From assembly GCF_900104515.1 (NCBI RefSeq), contig NZ_FNJL01000004.1:1-64000 (forward strand): a DNA stretch of 64,000 bases, written 5' to 3'. The notes beneath the pieces were generated by a model. The model saw only the letters and a program-made list of their open reading frames with translations. It was not told the origin of the DNA and searched no databases. Numbering within the stretch: position 1 is the first letter of the stretch; each line of letters opens with the position of its first letter. This DNA comes from Paracidovorax cattleyae. Lineage in GTDB: Bacteria; Pseudomonadota; Gammaproteobacteria; Burkholderiales; Burkholderiaceae_C. Below, piece by piece: positions 8,588 to 16,278 of this stretch. The position numbers were made by a program, and so were the translations under genes.

Positions 8588-9159
8588 TGGGCCGTACTCG
8601 CTTCGGTGGCGTTCTTCCAGGAGACCTGCGGATGCCGGTAGATCTCGCGCGTGGAGATGCCCAGCGTGGACGTGAGCTGCGCGGTCAGCCACGTCAGCGA
8701 GACCTGCTGCGCGCCCGTCACGGCTTCGAAGGTCTGGCCCTGCACACCCGAGACGATCTCGATGCCGATGGAGTCGTTGTTGTCCGGGTACCGCTGCGGG
8801 AAGGGCTTCTGCTTTTCAACCATGCCGATCTGGCGGCCCACGGTCTTGCCCTTGAGCGCGGCGACTTCGGCCGGCGTGCACTTGTGCTCTTCCATGCAGC
8901 GCGACTTGATGAAGCCCACGTGGTGGGTCTTCTGGTAGATGGAGGCCGTCTGGTAGATCGTGCCGTCCTTGTCGATGAGGAAGTGCGCGCCGTTGGGGTT
9001 GGCCGTCTTGTAGCTGTTGAATGAAGACTGCGCCGTGGAAGCCCCCGTCTGGTGGACGATGATGCCGTGGACCACCTTCATCTCGCCGCGCTGGATGGCT
9101 CCGTGGATCGCGAGCCGTACACGGGGATGCTGCACTTTTCCGGTTTTGTCGATGTCCAT
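8581..9159 (-). CDS. N-acetylmuramoyl-L-alanine amidase (amidase_2/PGRP fold), candidate antibacterial effector
   Basis: 192-residue zinc amidase that would cut the bond between MurNAc and L-Ala in peptidoglycan. Seen: GIIVHQTGAS with the first zinc His (H36), GAHFLIDKDGTIYQ, the HHVGF motif (H79-H80), NDSIGIEIV, and the C-terminal RHPQVSWKNATEAS with the second His (H176) and an acidic residue where AmpD has its third ligand. There is no signal peptide. The ATG at 9159 has AGGAGG twelve bases upstream, and an earlier in-frame extension lacks homology. Without an export signal the enzyme cannot reach the wall by Sec, so it is either AmpD-like in cytoplasmic recycling or delivered by a contractile secretion system. 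The overlapping secreted partner favours the latter. Confidence 0.86.
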   Translation of the reverse strand: MDIDKTGKVQHPRVRLAIHGAIQRGEMKVVHGIIVHQTGASTAQSSFNSYKTANPNGAHFLIDKDGTIYQTASIYQKTHHVGFIKSRCMEEHKCTPAEVAALKGKTVGRQIGMVEKQKPFPQRYPDNNDSIGIEIVSGVQGQTFEAVTGAQQVSLTWLTAQLTSTLGISTREIYRHPQVSWKNATEASTAQW

Positions 9160-9368
9160 GCCTTGCCCGTTCCTCCTTTGGTTTGAACGGGCCATGCTAT
9201 CGGCAGGGTTCGATGTGTAAACACCTGTTTCCCGACGTTGCATAACCTTGCCGCTGGATACATCGAGGCGCCTTGATCGGTACGCTGGTCGCCGTGTCCT
9301 GGATGCGGAGCGGTTACGCTTGCAGCATGCTCTGGAACCGTTCCCTCCGGCCCTGCGTTGGAGTCACC

Positions 9369-9869
9369 ATGAAATTGCCCCTGTCCCTGGGCCTCGTCGC
9401 CGTCTGCTGCCTGATTTCCTTCGGTGCCTTCGCCCAGACCGCATGCCCCTCGGGCGTGGCGGCGGGCAGCGCACTTTGCGGGCCGAGCGGCGGCGGCGAG
9501 GAGGCGCCACCGCGGCCTACAGGCGAGTGGATCAAGACCTGGGGCGCGATCGCGACCTCCTCGTCCAGCGGGGACATCGGCAGCAGCACCGGGAAATTCT
9601 CGGAGGAGGAGGCCCGCCAGGGCGCCATGCAGCTCTGCACCAAGCTCGGCAACTCGGATTGCGTCGTCTCGCACACCTATCGCAACCAGTGCGTCGCGGT
9701 GGTCGATAGCTCGAAATCCACTTCCGGGCGCGCGATCGGCAAGATCATCAGTGCAGTGAGCATCCCCGCGGCGCAGGAGCGGGCGCTGGAGGATTGCCGC
9801 AAGGCCGGCGGCACCGAGTGCAAGGTGCGCGGAACGGATTGCACGAAGCCCTACTTCCACAGGTATTGA
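9369..9869 (+). CDS. DUF4189-type exported protein
   Basis: 166 residues. The N-terminal signal peptide (MKLPLSLGLVAVCCLISFGA) probably ends at FAQ|TA. After a short Cys/Gly/Ser segment, the domain from ~50 onward contains the repeated GA.A...EEEARQGAMQLC and ERALEDCRKAGG pattern typical of DUF4189, with several Cys likely paired in the periplasm. The function of the family is not established. The ATG at 9369 follows GGAG, and an upstream in-frame ATG at 9273 would destroy the signal peptide. It faces away from the amidase pair with a ~210-base gap and ends before the flavin reductase, which is on the other strand. Confidence 0.75.
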   Translation: MKLPLSLGLVAVCCLISFGAFAQTACPSGVAAGSALCGPSGGGEEAPPRPTGEWIKTWGAIATSSSSGDIGSSTGKFSEEEARQGAMQLCTKLGNSDCVVSHTYRNQCVAVVDSSKSTSGRAIGKIISAVSIPAAQERALEDCRKAGGTECKVRGTDCTKPYFHRY

Positions 9870-9915
9870 TCCAGCGGGATCGGCGGCGGGTTGGGGCCAG
9901 TCCACGGGTGTCGGC

Positions 9916-10461
9916 TCACGCCGGCTGCGCCAGCGTCCCCGCGAGTTCCCACAGCGACCCCATCTGCCCCGAATGGAACAGCAGTGGCGGTGCGTCGCTG
10001 CGCGTGAACCGTTCGATGCGCCCGAGCAGCACGGTGTGGTCGCCCTCCTGGTGGCGCGAGTAGGTGCTGCATTCGAAGGTGGCCACGCTCTCGCGCAGGC
10101 GGGGGCAGCCGTTGCCGGCGGTGTCGAAACCGTCCTCGAAGCGCTCGAACTTGTCCGGCGCGGGTTTGGCGAAGTGCCAGGCCAGGTCGCGCTGCGAGGC
10201 CGCCAGCACGCTGAGATTGAACGCGCGCGCCGCCAGAAAGGCATCGGCGCTGCGTGCGTCGTCGCGGATGCTCCAGAGCAGCAGGGGCGGGTCCAGCGAG
10301 ACGGACGCGAAGGAGTTGATGGTCATGCCTACGCGCTTGCCATCGGGCGTGGCGGTGGTGACGAGGCACACACCGGTGGGAAAGGCGCCGAGCGCCTGCC
10401 GCAGCGCGCGTGCATCGACCGTGTCGGCCGCGTCGCCGGTAATGAGGGCCCAGGAATACAT
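9916..10461 (-). CDS. graA: Flavin reductase, small component of resorcinol hydroxylase
   Basis: 181 residues of the HpaC/flavin reductase-like family, which reduces FAD or FMN with NAD(P)H and passes it to a partner oxygenase. Seen: the N-terminal LRQALGAFPTGVCLVTT, the flavin-binding GMTINSFASVSLDPPLLLWS, FNLSVLAASQRDLAWHFA, and the C-terminal H.VLLGRIERF. It lies 15 bases after the oxygenase gene on the same strand, so the two form one unit. In a locus with gamma-resorcylate decarboxylase and hydroxyquinol dioxygenase, the natural substrate of the pair is resorcinol, giving hydroxyquinol. The family is certain. The gene name rests on locus content and analogy with the Rhizobium gra genes. 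Confidence 0.83.
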   Translation of the reverse strand: MYSWALITGDAADTVDARALRQALGAFPTGVCLVTTATPDGKRVGMTINSFASVSLDPPLLLWSIRDDARSADAFLAARAFNLSVLAASQRDLAWHFAKPAPDKFERFEDGFDTAGNGCPRLRESVATFECSTYSRHQEGDHTVLLGRIERFTRSDAPPLLFHSGQMGSLWELAGTLAQPA

Positions 10462-10476
10462 GGCGTGGCTCTCCTC

Positions 10477-11745
10477 TCAATACTGCCCTTTGGGCTCCAG
10501 GCCCAGCAGGTACTGGCCGACCATGGACGACACGGCATCCCAGTTCAGGCTGATGTGGCGGGAGATCGCATTCGCGTCGCGCCACATGCGCTGGATGGGC
10601 TGGTCCAGCGCCAGGCCCGCGCCGCCCACGCTGGCGAACACGGCTTCCACGGCATCGCGCGAGAGGCGCGCGGCGAAGGCGTGGTCGCGCCGGTTGCGGA
10701 TGCGCTGCGCGACGTCGATGGCCTGGCCGTCCATGGCCATCTGCTCGACCTGCGCGGTGTCGCGGTAGACCAGCAGGCGAGCGGCATCCACGCTGGCCGA
10801 GGCTTCGGCCAGCCGCGACTGCACGGGGAAGAATTCGCTCAGCCGGCTGCCGCCGCCGGAGACGGCGCCGCGCGTCACGCGCACGCCGGCCAGTTCGATC
10901 AGCGCGTCCACCGCACCCTGGGCCGTGCCCAGGATCGGCGAAGTCAGGCACACCGGTACGGCCGACAGGAACGGGATGCGGTAGATCGGGTGGGTGTTCG
11001 CCCGCGCGCCGGGCGGATGGTTGGACGACGCTTCGGCGAAGGTCAGCTTTCGGTGCCCGGGAATGAAGAGCGGCTGGTCGATGACGATGGCCTTGGAGCC
11101 GGTGCCCGCCTGGCCGGCGACGTGCCAGTTGTCCTCGATCCGCCAGTCGGCGCGCGGCGCGAGCAGGAAGCCGGCGGACGGCGGCGCACCCTGGACTTCG
11201 GGCGGAAACTGCACGCCCAGCAGGGCCCATTGCGAGTTGTCCACGTTGGAGGCGAACAGCCATTGGCCTTGCACGAGGTAGCCGCCATCGGCCTTCTGCG
11301 CCATCGTGGCCGGCGCGTACGAGCCGCACACGATGGCCGACGGGTCGTCGCGCCACACGTCGTCCTGCGCCTGTTCGGGGAAGGTGCCGACCAGCCACTG
11401 GTGGATGGCACCCAGCGAGCAGCCCCAGGCCGACGAGGTGCAGCCGCGCGCCAGTTCGCTCACCACGTCGATGAAGGCGGTGAAGCCGTATTCGTAGCCG
11501 CCATAGCGTGCCGGCTGCATGAGCTTGAAGAAGCCCGCGTCGTGGAAGGCGCGCGTCGTCTCGTCGGAAACGCGGCGGTCCCGTTCCGTCTGCTCGGCCC
11601 GGGCGCGCAGCACGGGGACCAGATCGCTTGCGGATGCAACGATCGAAGCCAGGGAAGGCGCACCCGCCACGGGCGAGTGGCGGCCGGGGGCGGGAAGGTC
11701 CACGTGGTTGAGCGCGGTGAACGGATGGGCGGTGGCGGGTTGCAT
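10477..11745 (-). CDS. graD: FADH2-dependent aromatic hydroxylase (acyl-CoA dehydrogenase fold), probable resorcinol hydroxylase oxygenase
   Basis: 422 residues with the acyl-CoA dehydrogenase fold used by the oxygenase parts of two-component flavin monooxygenases (HpaH/HsaA group). Seen: the helical N-terminal FFKLMQPARYGGYEYG, the CTSSAWGCSLGAIHQW helix, the beta-domain stretch GGYLVQGQWLFASNVDNSQW, and a C-terminal four-helix domain ending GQYLLGLEPKG. It would hydroxylate resorcinol using reduced flavin from the neighbouring reductase. The ATG at 11745 has GGAGA eight bases upstream. The open frame continues upstream but covers the promoter region shared with the divergent MarR gene. Substrate assignment is by context. 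A different phenol as substrate cannot be excluded. Confidence 0.78.
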   Translation of the reverse strand: MQPATAHPFTALNHVDLPAPGRHSPVAGAPSLASIVASASDLVPVLRARAEQTERDRRVSDETTRAFHDAGFFKLMQPARYGGYEYGFTAFIDVVSELARGCTSSAWGCSLGAIHQWLVGTFPEQAQDDVWRDDPSAIVCGSYAPATMAQKADGGYLVQGQWLFASNVDNSQWALLGVQFPPEVQGAPPSAGFLLAPRADWRIEDNWHVAGQAGTGSKAIVIDQPLFIPGHRKLTFAEASSNHPPGARANTHPIYRIPFLSAVPVCLTSPILGTAQGAVDALIELAGVRVTRGAVSGGGSRLSEFFPVQSRLAEASASVDAARLLVYRDTAQVEQMAMDGQAIDVAQRIRNRRDHAFAARLSRDAVEAVFASVGGAGLALDQPIQRMWRDANAISRHISLNWDAVSSMVGQYLLGLEPKGQY

Positions 11746-11804
11746 GGTGTCTCCGGATGGAATGGTTGAGCCGTCTTCTGTGCAGCGATTGGAGAGCTTT
11801 TTAT

Positions 11805-11816
11805 TTGCATTTGCAA
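11805..11816. promoter_or_regulatory. Palindrome TTGCA-TT-TGCAA, candidate MarR operator
   Basis: A perfect 5+2+5 inverted repeat in an AT-rich island between the divergent oxygenase and MarR genes, about 60 bases from the former and 80 from the latter. MarR proteins commonly bind such short dyads in the divergent region and control both directions. The right arm with its flank (CATTTGCAAT, 11808-11817) recurs inverted at 11994-12003 inside the MarR coding region, which may be chance. Confidence 0.45.
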
Positions 11817-11897
11817 TTAATTGGAGCTCGGGGTTTTCACGCATGCCTGCGGGACTTCCACGGATGTTCGACGGGCTCGGTATCGGTAAGATGGGCC

Positions 11898-12455
11898 ATG
11901 GCCACCCGAAAAAAGACCCCGGAGACCGTGAAGACTGCGGCCTCCAAGGCGCCCAGGCGCGCAGTCGCAGCGCCTTACGCTGCCACGGAATCCATTGCAA
12001 ATGCAGGCAAAGAAGTGCGGCACGACCTGGAGCGCGCCATTCCGTATTTGCTGGCACGTGCAGGCTCGCGCATGGGCCAGTCGTTCAGCCGGGAGCTGCG
12101 GCAGTTCGAGCTGTCGCTGACGGACTGGCGCGTGTGCGTGGCGCTGCACCACCAGCCCCACCAGCGGCTTTCCGACCTGGCGCTGCACACCTCGACGGAG
12201 CCCTCGACGCTGTCGCGCGTCGTCGATGGTTTGCTGCAGCGCGGCCTCGTGGTGCGCGACCGCTCGGGCGAGGATGCCCGCGCGCTGGCGCTGAGCCTGA
12301 CCCCCGCGGGCCACGACCTGACCCTGCGCATCATTCCGCTGGCGCAGCTGTACGAGCGGGTGTCCCTGGGGGGGCTGACCCACGCGCGGGCCGAGTCGCT
12401 GCGCGACATGCTGCGCCTGCTCTACGACAACCTCGCCGCGCTGGACCGGGAGTGA
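11898..12455 (+). CDS. graR: MarR-family regulator of the gamma-resorcylate locus
   Basis: 185 residues. A basic, low-complexity N-terminal ~50 residues precedes a MarR winged-helix domain: SFSRELRQFELSLTDWRVCV (helix 1-2), QRLSDLALHTSTEPSTLSRV (recognition helices, ~97-116), and LVVRDRSGEDARALALSLT (wing). Such proteins usually repress adjacent catabolic genes until an aromatic ligand binds. The gene is divergent from the oxygenase/reductase pair, with a candidate operator between them. The Rhizobium gamma-resorcylate cluster is also controlled by a MarR protein, which supports the name. The start at 11898 is chosen to exclude an upstream stretch without homology. Its ribosome-binding site is weak. 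Confidence 0.8.
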   Translation: MATRKKTPETVKTAASKAPRRAVAAPYAATESIANAGKEVRHDLERAIPYLLARAGSRMGQSFSRELRQFELSLTDWRVCVALHHQPHQRLSDLALHTSTEPSTLSRVVDGLLQRGLVVRDRSGEDARALALSLTPAGHDLTLRIIPLAQLYERVSLGGLTHARAESLRDMLRLLYDNLAALDRE

Positions 12456-12486
12456 GCGGCGTGCACGAAGGCAAGGAGGCGGTGCG

Positions 12487-13479
12487 GTGAACATCCACTC
12501 GATCGACCTGAACCTGTTCCTGGTCTTCCAGGCCATCTTCGCGACCCGCAGCGTCACGCTGGCGGGCGAGCGGCTGGGCATGACGCAGTCGGCGGTGAGC
12601 AATGCGCTCAAACGCATGCGCGAGCGCTTCAACGACGTGCTGTTCGTGCGCTCGGCGGAGGGCATGGTGCCCACGCCGCTGGCCGAGCGGCTGATCGGCC
12701 CGGTGGAGGAAGGGCTCGCCGCGTTCTCCCAGGCGGTGGACCAGGGCCGCACGTTCGAGGCGGGCACCTCCGGGCGCCTGTTCCGCATCGCGGTCAACGA
12801 CATCGGGCAACTGGTGATGATGCCCCGGCTGCTGTCGCTGGCCCGGGGCCTGGCGCCGGGCATCCGCTTCGAGACGGTGGACGTGCCCCGGGCCGAGGCC
12901 CGCCAGCGCATGCTGCACGGCCAGATCGATGTCGCGCTGGGCAGCTGGGAACCCATGGGTCCGTCGTTCTACCAGCAGCGCCTGTTCGACGAGACCTTCG
13001 TGGTGCTCGTGGCCCGCGCGTCGCCGCTGGGCGCGCGCGATTCCATCACGCTGGACGACTACCTGGCGGCCGAGCACATCGCCTACCGGCCGCGCGGCAC
13101 CACCGACCACCAGCTGCAGCAGGCCCTGGAGCGCGTGGGCGCCCTCGACCGGCGGCGCGTGGTGCTCACCGCCGCGCATTCGCTGGGCCTGTCGTCCATC
13201 GTCGCCACCACCGGGCTGGTGCTGACCGCGCCCCAGCGCCTCGCGCAGGCCATGGTGGCTTCACGCTCCGACCTGCATATCCTGAATGCGCCGTTCGAGG
13301 TGGCGCCCTTCGAGATCAGCCAGCAGTGGCACGAGCGCTTCCACCAGGACAGCGGCAACCGCTGGCTGCGCGAGCTGATGTTCGGCCTGTTCCACGAGAA
13401 GTCGCGGCGGGCCCCGGAGCCCGCCGCCGGTGCAGCGCCTGGCGGCCCGGCGGGGGTGCCGCCGGAACCGGCGGGCTGA
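12487..13479 (+). CDS. LysR-family transcriptional regulator
   Basis: 330 residues. The N-terminal helix-turn-helix (LNLFLVFQAIFATRSVTLAG then GMTQSAVSNALKRMRERF) is followed by the effector-binding domain from ~90. A Pro/Ala-rich tail of ~25 residues closes the protein. The GTG at 12487 has AAGGAGG eight bases upstream. The DNA-binding domain resembles the NodD/PcpR branch, whose members often sense aromatics. It lies 31 bases after the MarR gene on the same strand, and faces the maleylacetate reductase remnant and dioxygenase on the opposite strand. It could activate the graB/graF side of the locus. The ligand is unknown. Confidence 0.85.
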   Translation: MNIHSIDLNLFLVFQAIFATRSVTLAGERLGMTQSAVSNALKRMRERFNDVLFVRSAEGMVPTPLAERLIGPVEEGLAAFSQAVDQGRTFEAGTSGRLFRIAVNDIGQLVMMPRLLSLARGLAPGIRFETVDVPRAEARQRMLHGQIDVALGSWEPMGPSFYQQRLFDETFVVLVARASPLGARDSITLDDYLAAEHIAYRPRGTTDHQLQQALERVGALDRRRVVLTAAHSLGLSSIVATTGLVLTAPQRLAQAMVASRSDLHILNAPFEVAPFEISQQWHERFHQDSGNRWLRELMFGLFHEKSRRAPEPAAGAAPGGPAGVPPEPAG

Positions 13480-13507
13480 AGCCACGGGCGGCCCCCGGCC
13501 GGACCCC

Positions 13508-14104
13508 CTATGCGGGCGGTCTGCCGTGGAATGCCGCGTCCAGCAGTCCGCGCAGCGCCGCCCGTTCCAGGGGCCGCGGATTCGGATACGGCTGCGCGGC
13601 GGCCAGTTCCGCCGCCCGGTCGAGGCCGGATTCCGGCATGCCGATCTCCCGCAGCGACAGCGGCGCGCAGTGCGTCTCTGCGAGCCGGTGCAAGGCCAGG
13701 GGCGCGTCGTCCGCGCCCAGCGCACGCGCGATGCGCTCCATGGCCTGCGGGGCGGCGGCGGCCTTCCTCGGCCATCAGGGCCGCGACCGGGTTGCCGTCG
13801 TGGGCGTACAGGCCTTCGCAGGCATGGGCGATGGCGTTGAGCGTGCTGGTCGCCGTGAGCGGCAGGGGCAGGGTGAGCGAGAGCGTGGGGTCGTACACCA
13901 CCGTGCGCGGCAGCGCGCGGGCATCGCGGCCGGTCTTTTTCAGGCCGGCCTCGGTGATGCCGTAGATCGGCGTCGCCTCGCTGCCTGAGTAGGTGGTGGG
14001 CACCGCGACGATGGGCAGGCCGCTTTCCAGGGCGATGGCCTTGCCCAGGCCGATGGTCGATCCACCGCCCACCGCGAGCGCGCAGTCGGCCTCCATGGCC
14101 GTCC
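13508..14104 (-). pseudogene. graC: Maleylacetate reductase remnant (N-terminus and central metal-binding part lost)
   Basis: Two stretches align with maleylacetate reductase, the iron-alcohol-dehydrogenase-type enzyme that reduces maleylacetate to 3-oxoadipate. The upstream piece (about 14096-13762) reads EADCALAVGGGSTIGLGKAI, VPTTYSGSEATPIYGITE and NAIAHACEGLY. The downstream piece (about 13753-13508) reads AAAAPQAMERIARALGADDA and ends in a normal C-terminus (YPNPRPLERAALRGLLDAA). They are in different frames and the intervening ~85 residues with the metal-binding histidines are missing. The first ~85 residues are missing too: homology begins right at the stop of the dioxygenase gene. The product cannot be functional. 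The cause looks like deletions rather than an insertion, as no mobile element is visible. Confidence 0.85.
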
Positions 14105-14986
14105 TCACGGTGCCTGTGGGGCGGGGGCCGCGGGGTTCAGCACGAAGTCGTAATCGAGCGTGTGGAAGGGCGTGTCCATGCGGGTGCCGTCGGGGGCCGT
14201 GCCGGGGCCGTGGGGCTGCCAGTCGGCCACCAGGGACGAGCGCACGCCGAACACCGCATCCGACTCCAGGTACTCGTCGCCCGCGCGGAACACGTGGGTG
14301 ACCAGCGTCTCGTAGCCCGGCGCCTGGATCATGAAGTGCAGGTGCGCGGGCCGCCAGGGATGCCGCCCCGTGCGTTCCAGCAGCTGGCCGACGGGCCCGT
14401 CGTGCGGGATGGGGTAGGGCACCGCGAGGATGGAGCGGAAGTGGTAGCGCCCGTCCGCTGCGCTGGCCAGGCGGCCCCGGCCTTCGGCGTGGTCCAGGCC
14501 CGGGCGCTGCACGTCGTAGGTGCCGTCCTCGTCCGATTGCCATACGGCGATGGTGGCGCCGGCCACCGGCTCGCCGCCGATGCCGCGCACCGTGCCGCTG
14601 ACGAAGCACGGCTGCCCACGGGCGCCGTTGGCGATGTCGTCGCCATTGCGGCAGGCGGGCGCATCGGGCACGTAGAACGGGCCGAAGACGGTGGCTTCCG
14701 TGCAGCCCGCAGGGCGGCGGTTGTTCTGCGCCGTGACGAGCGTGGACAGGCCCATGACATCCGAGAGCAGGATGAATTCCTGCCGCCGGTCGTCGGTGAT
14801 GTGCCCCACGCGCGTGAGGAAGTCGATGCCCTGCGCCCATTCGGCCTCGGTCAGCTCCACCTCCCTCGCGAAATCGTGCAGGTGCCGTACCAGGCTGTCC
14901 AGCACCCGGCGCAGGCGCGCATCCTGCGTGCCGGCCTGCACCTTCAGCACGGCCTGGGTGATGGTCCATTCGTCGATGTCGATCAT
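14105..14986 (-). CDS. graB: Hydroxyquinol 1,2-dioxygenase (intradiol ring cleavage)
   Basis: 293 residues of the intradiol dioxygenase family, cleaving hydroxyquinol (1,2,4-trihydroxybenzene) to maleylacetate with non-haem Fe(III). The N-terminal dimerisation helices (1-~95) precede the catalytic domain. The four iron ligands are visible: Y157 in DGTYDVQ, Y191 in PYPIP, and H215 and H217 in RPAHLHFM. GFGPFYVP-type and GHPWRPAH-type motifs favour hydroxyquinol over catechol as substrate. In the operon order it follows the decarboxylase gene. Its stop directly abuts the maleylacetate reductase remnant, so the next enzyme of the pathway is absent here. Confidence 0.9.
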   Translation of the reverse strand: MIDIDEWTITQAVLKVQAGTQDARLRRVLDSLVRHLHDFAREVELTEAEWAQGIDFLTRVGHITDDRRQEFILLSDVMGLSTLVTAQNNRRPAGCTEATVFGPFYVPDAPACRNGDDIANGARGQPCFVSGTVRGIGGEPVAGATIAVWQSDEDGTYDVQRPGLDHAEGRGRLASAADGRYHFRSILAVPYPIPHDGPVGQLLERTGRHPWRPAHLHFMIQAPGYETLVTHVFRAGDEYLESDAVFGVRSSLVADWQPHGPGTAPDGTRMDTPFHTLDYDFVLNPAAPAPQAP

Positions 14987-15014
14987 GGGGGCCTTCCTCG
15001 CTGTGTGTCGTGTC

Positions 15015-15998
15015 TCAACCCTGCGGCAGCCTGAAGAGCGACAGGGCGTTGGTGCGGCCGATTTTCAGGCGGTCGGCCTCGCTGATGGCAGCACCGTCGA
15101 ACCAGTGTGCGGCATGGTCCACGTTCTCGAAGGGCCAGTCGGTGGAAAACAGGATGCGGTCCGCGCCCACCTCGAGCAGCGCATCGATCAGCGTCTGCGT
15201 GCGGAAGTTGCCCGAGGTGGTCAGGTAGAAATTCTCGTGGAAGTAGTCGCACAGCTTGCGCTTCGCGGGGTAGCCCTTGGGCATGTCCACCCAGGCGTTG
15301 CGGTGGTCCACGCGCCACATGTTGTAGGGCAGGCCTTCGCCGAGGTGGCCCAGGATGATCCTGAGCCCGGGGTGCCGGTCGAACAGGCCGCTGGCCATGA
15401 GGCGCAGCGCGTGCACGGCGGTCTCCTGCGCGAACGCCCAGGTGGGGCCCATCAGCCAGGGGTGGCCCTGGTAGATCTGCGCCCAGCTGGCGATGGGGTT
15501 GCGCGGGTGCAGGTAGAAGGGCGCGTCCAGCCGTTCCACGGCGGCCCAGAAATCGCCGTACTGCGGCGCGTCGTAATAGACCACGTTCCCGGGCGTGCCG
15601 ACCTGCGAGAAGCCGTTGACCAGCGCGCCGCGGAAGCCCGGGTCCTGCATGCAGCGCTCCAGCTCCCGCGTGGCCAGGTCGGGGTCCTGCATCGGCAATG
15701 CCGCGAAGGCCTGGAATCGGTCCGGCCGGCGGGCCACCTGCTCGGCCAGGAAGTCGTTGGCGCGCACGGCAATCTCCACGGCCTTCTGCGTGTCGGGGAT
15801 CGCCTGCACGGCAGGGGCGTTGAGCGACAGGATCATCATCTCCATGCCGTTGGCGTCCATCTCGCGCAGCCGCCGCTCGTGGATGTCCAGCAGGCGCAGG
15901 CTCAGTTCCTTCCAATAGTCGCCGGGCACGAAGCCGGCCGAATCCTGCAGCGTCTCCGGAATGGCGAAATGTTCTTCCAGGCCGATCTTTCCCTGCAT
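15015..15998 (-). CDS. graF: Gamma-resorcylate (2,6-dihydroxybenzoate) decarboxylase
   Basis: 327 residues, amidohydrolase-superfamily decarboxylase that converts 2,6-dihydroxybenzoate to resorcinol and CO2. The length and residue numbering match the Rhizobium enzyme as I recall it: metal ligands E8 and H10 (GLEEHFAIP), H164 (FYLHPRNP), D287 (FSTDWPFEN), and the catalytic H218 (LGHLGEGLP). DSAGFVPGDYWKEL and NFRTQTLIDALLEVGADR are also characteristic. AAAGGAGA lies upstream of the ATG at 15998. The gene leads the graF-graB unit and is divergent from the transporter gene. This is the most specific functional marker of the locus. Confidence 0.92.
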   Translation of the reverse strand: MQGKIGLEEHFAIPETLQDSAGFVPGDYWKELSLRLLDIHERRLREMDANGMEMMILSLNAPAVQAIPDTQKAVEIAVRANDFLAEQVARRPDRFQAFAALPMQDPDLATRELERCMQDPGFRGALVNGFSQVGTPGNVVYYDAPQYGDFWAAVERLDAPFYLHPRNPIASWAQIYQGHPWLMGPTWAFAQETAVHALRLMASGLFDRHPGLRIILGHLGEGLPYNMWRVDHRNAWVDMPKGYPAKRKLCDYFHENFYLTTSGNFRTQTLIDALLEVGADRILFSTDWPFENVDHAAHWFDGAAISEADRLKIGRTNALSLFRLPQG

Positions 15999-16278
15999 GG
16001 GGTGTCTCCTTTGCCGCGCCTGCGGGCGCCGTGTGATGGATAAGTGCATGGAATGTAGGGAGCGCTGGCCTGCGGGTCGAACGAAATTCCGTGATAGCGC
16101 GCATTCACCAATCGCATGGGGCCGGGGTGCCCCGGCAGGCGGGCACCGCCCCATGGGAAGACCCGCCCCATCATTTCCGGGGCGCATACAGGACATCCTG
16201 AAAATGCGTTGGACCCGGCGCTTTGCCGTGCAGAAGATCGGCGGGAATTCCAAGGACAACGCAGCGGAGACAACGGAC

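Noticed and set aside
16204-16278. ATG at 16204 as start of the aromatic acid transporter
   Set aside because: In frame but without a ribosome-binding site, and the added 25 basic/polar residues are not typical of the family. The GTG at 16279 has GGAGA at good spacing.
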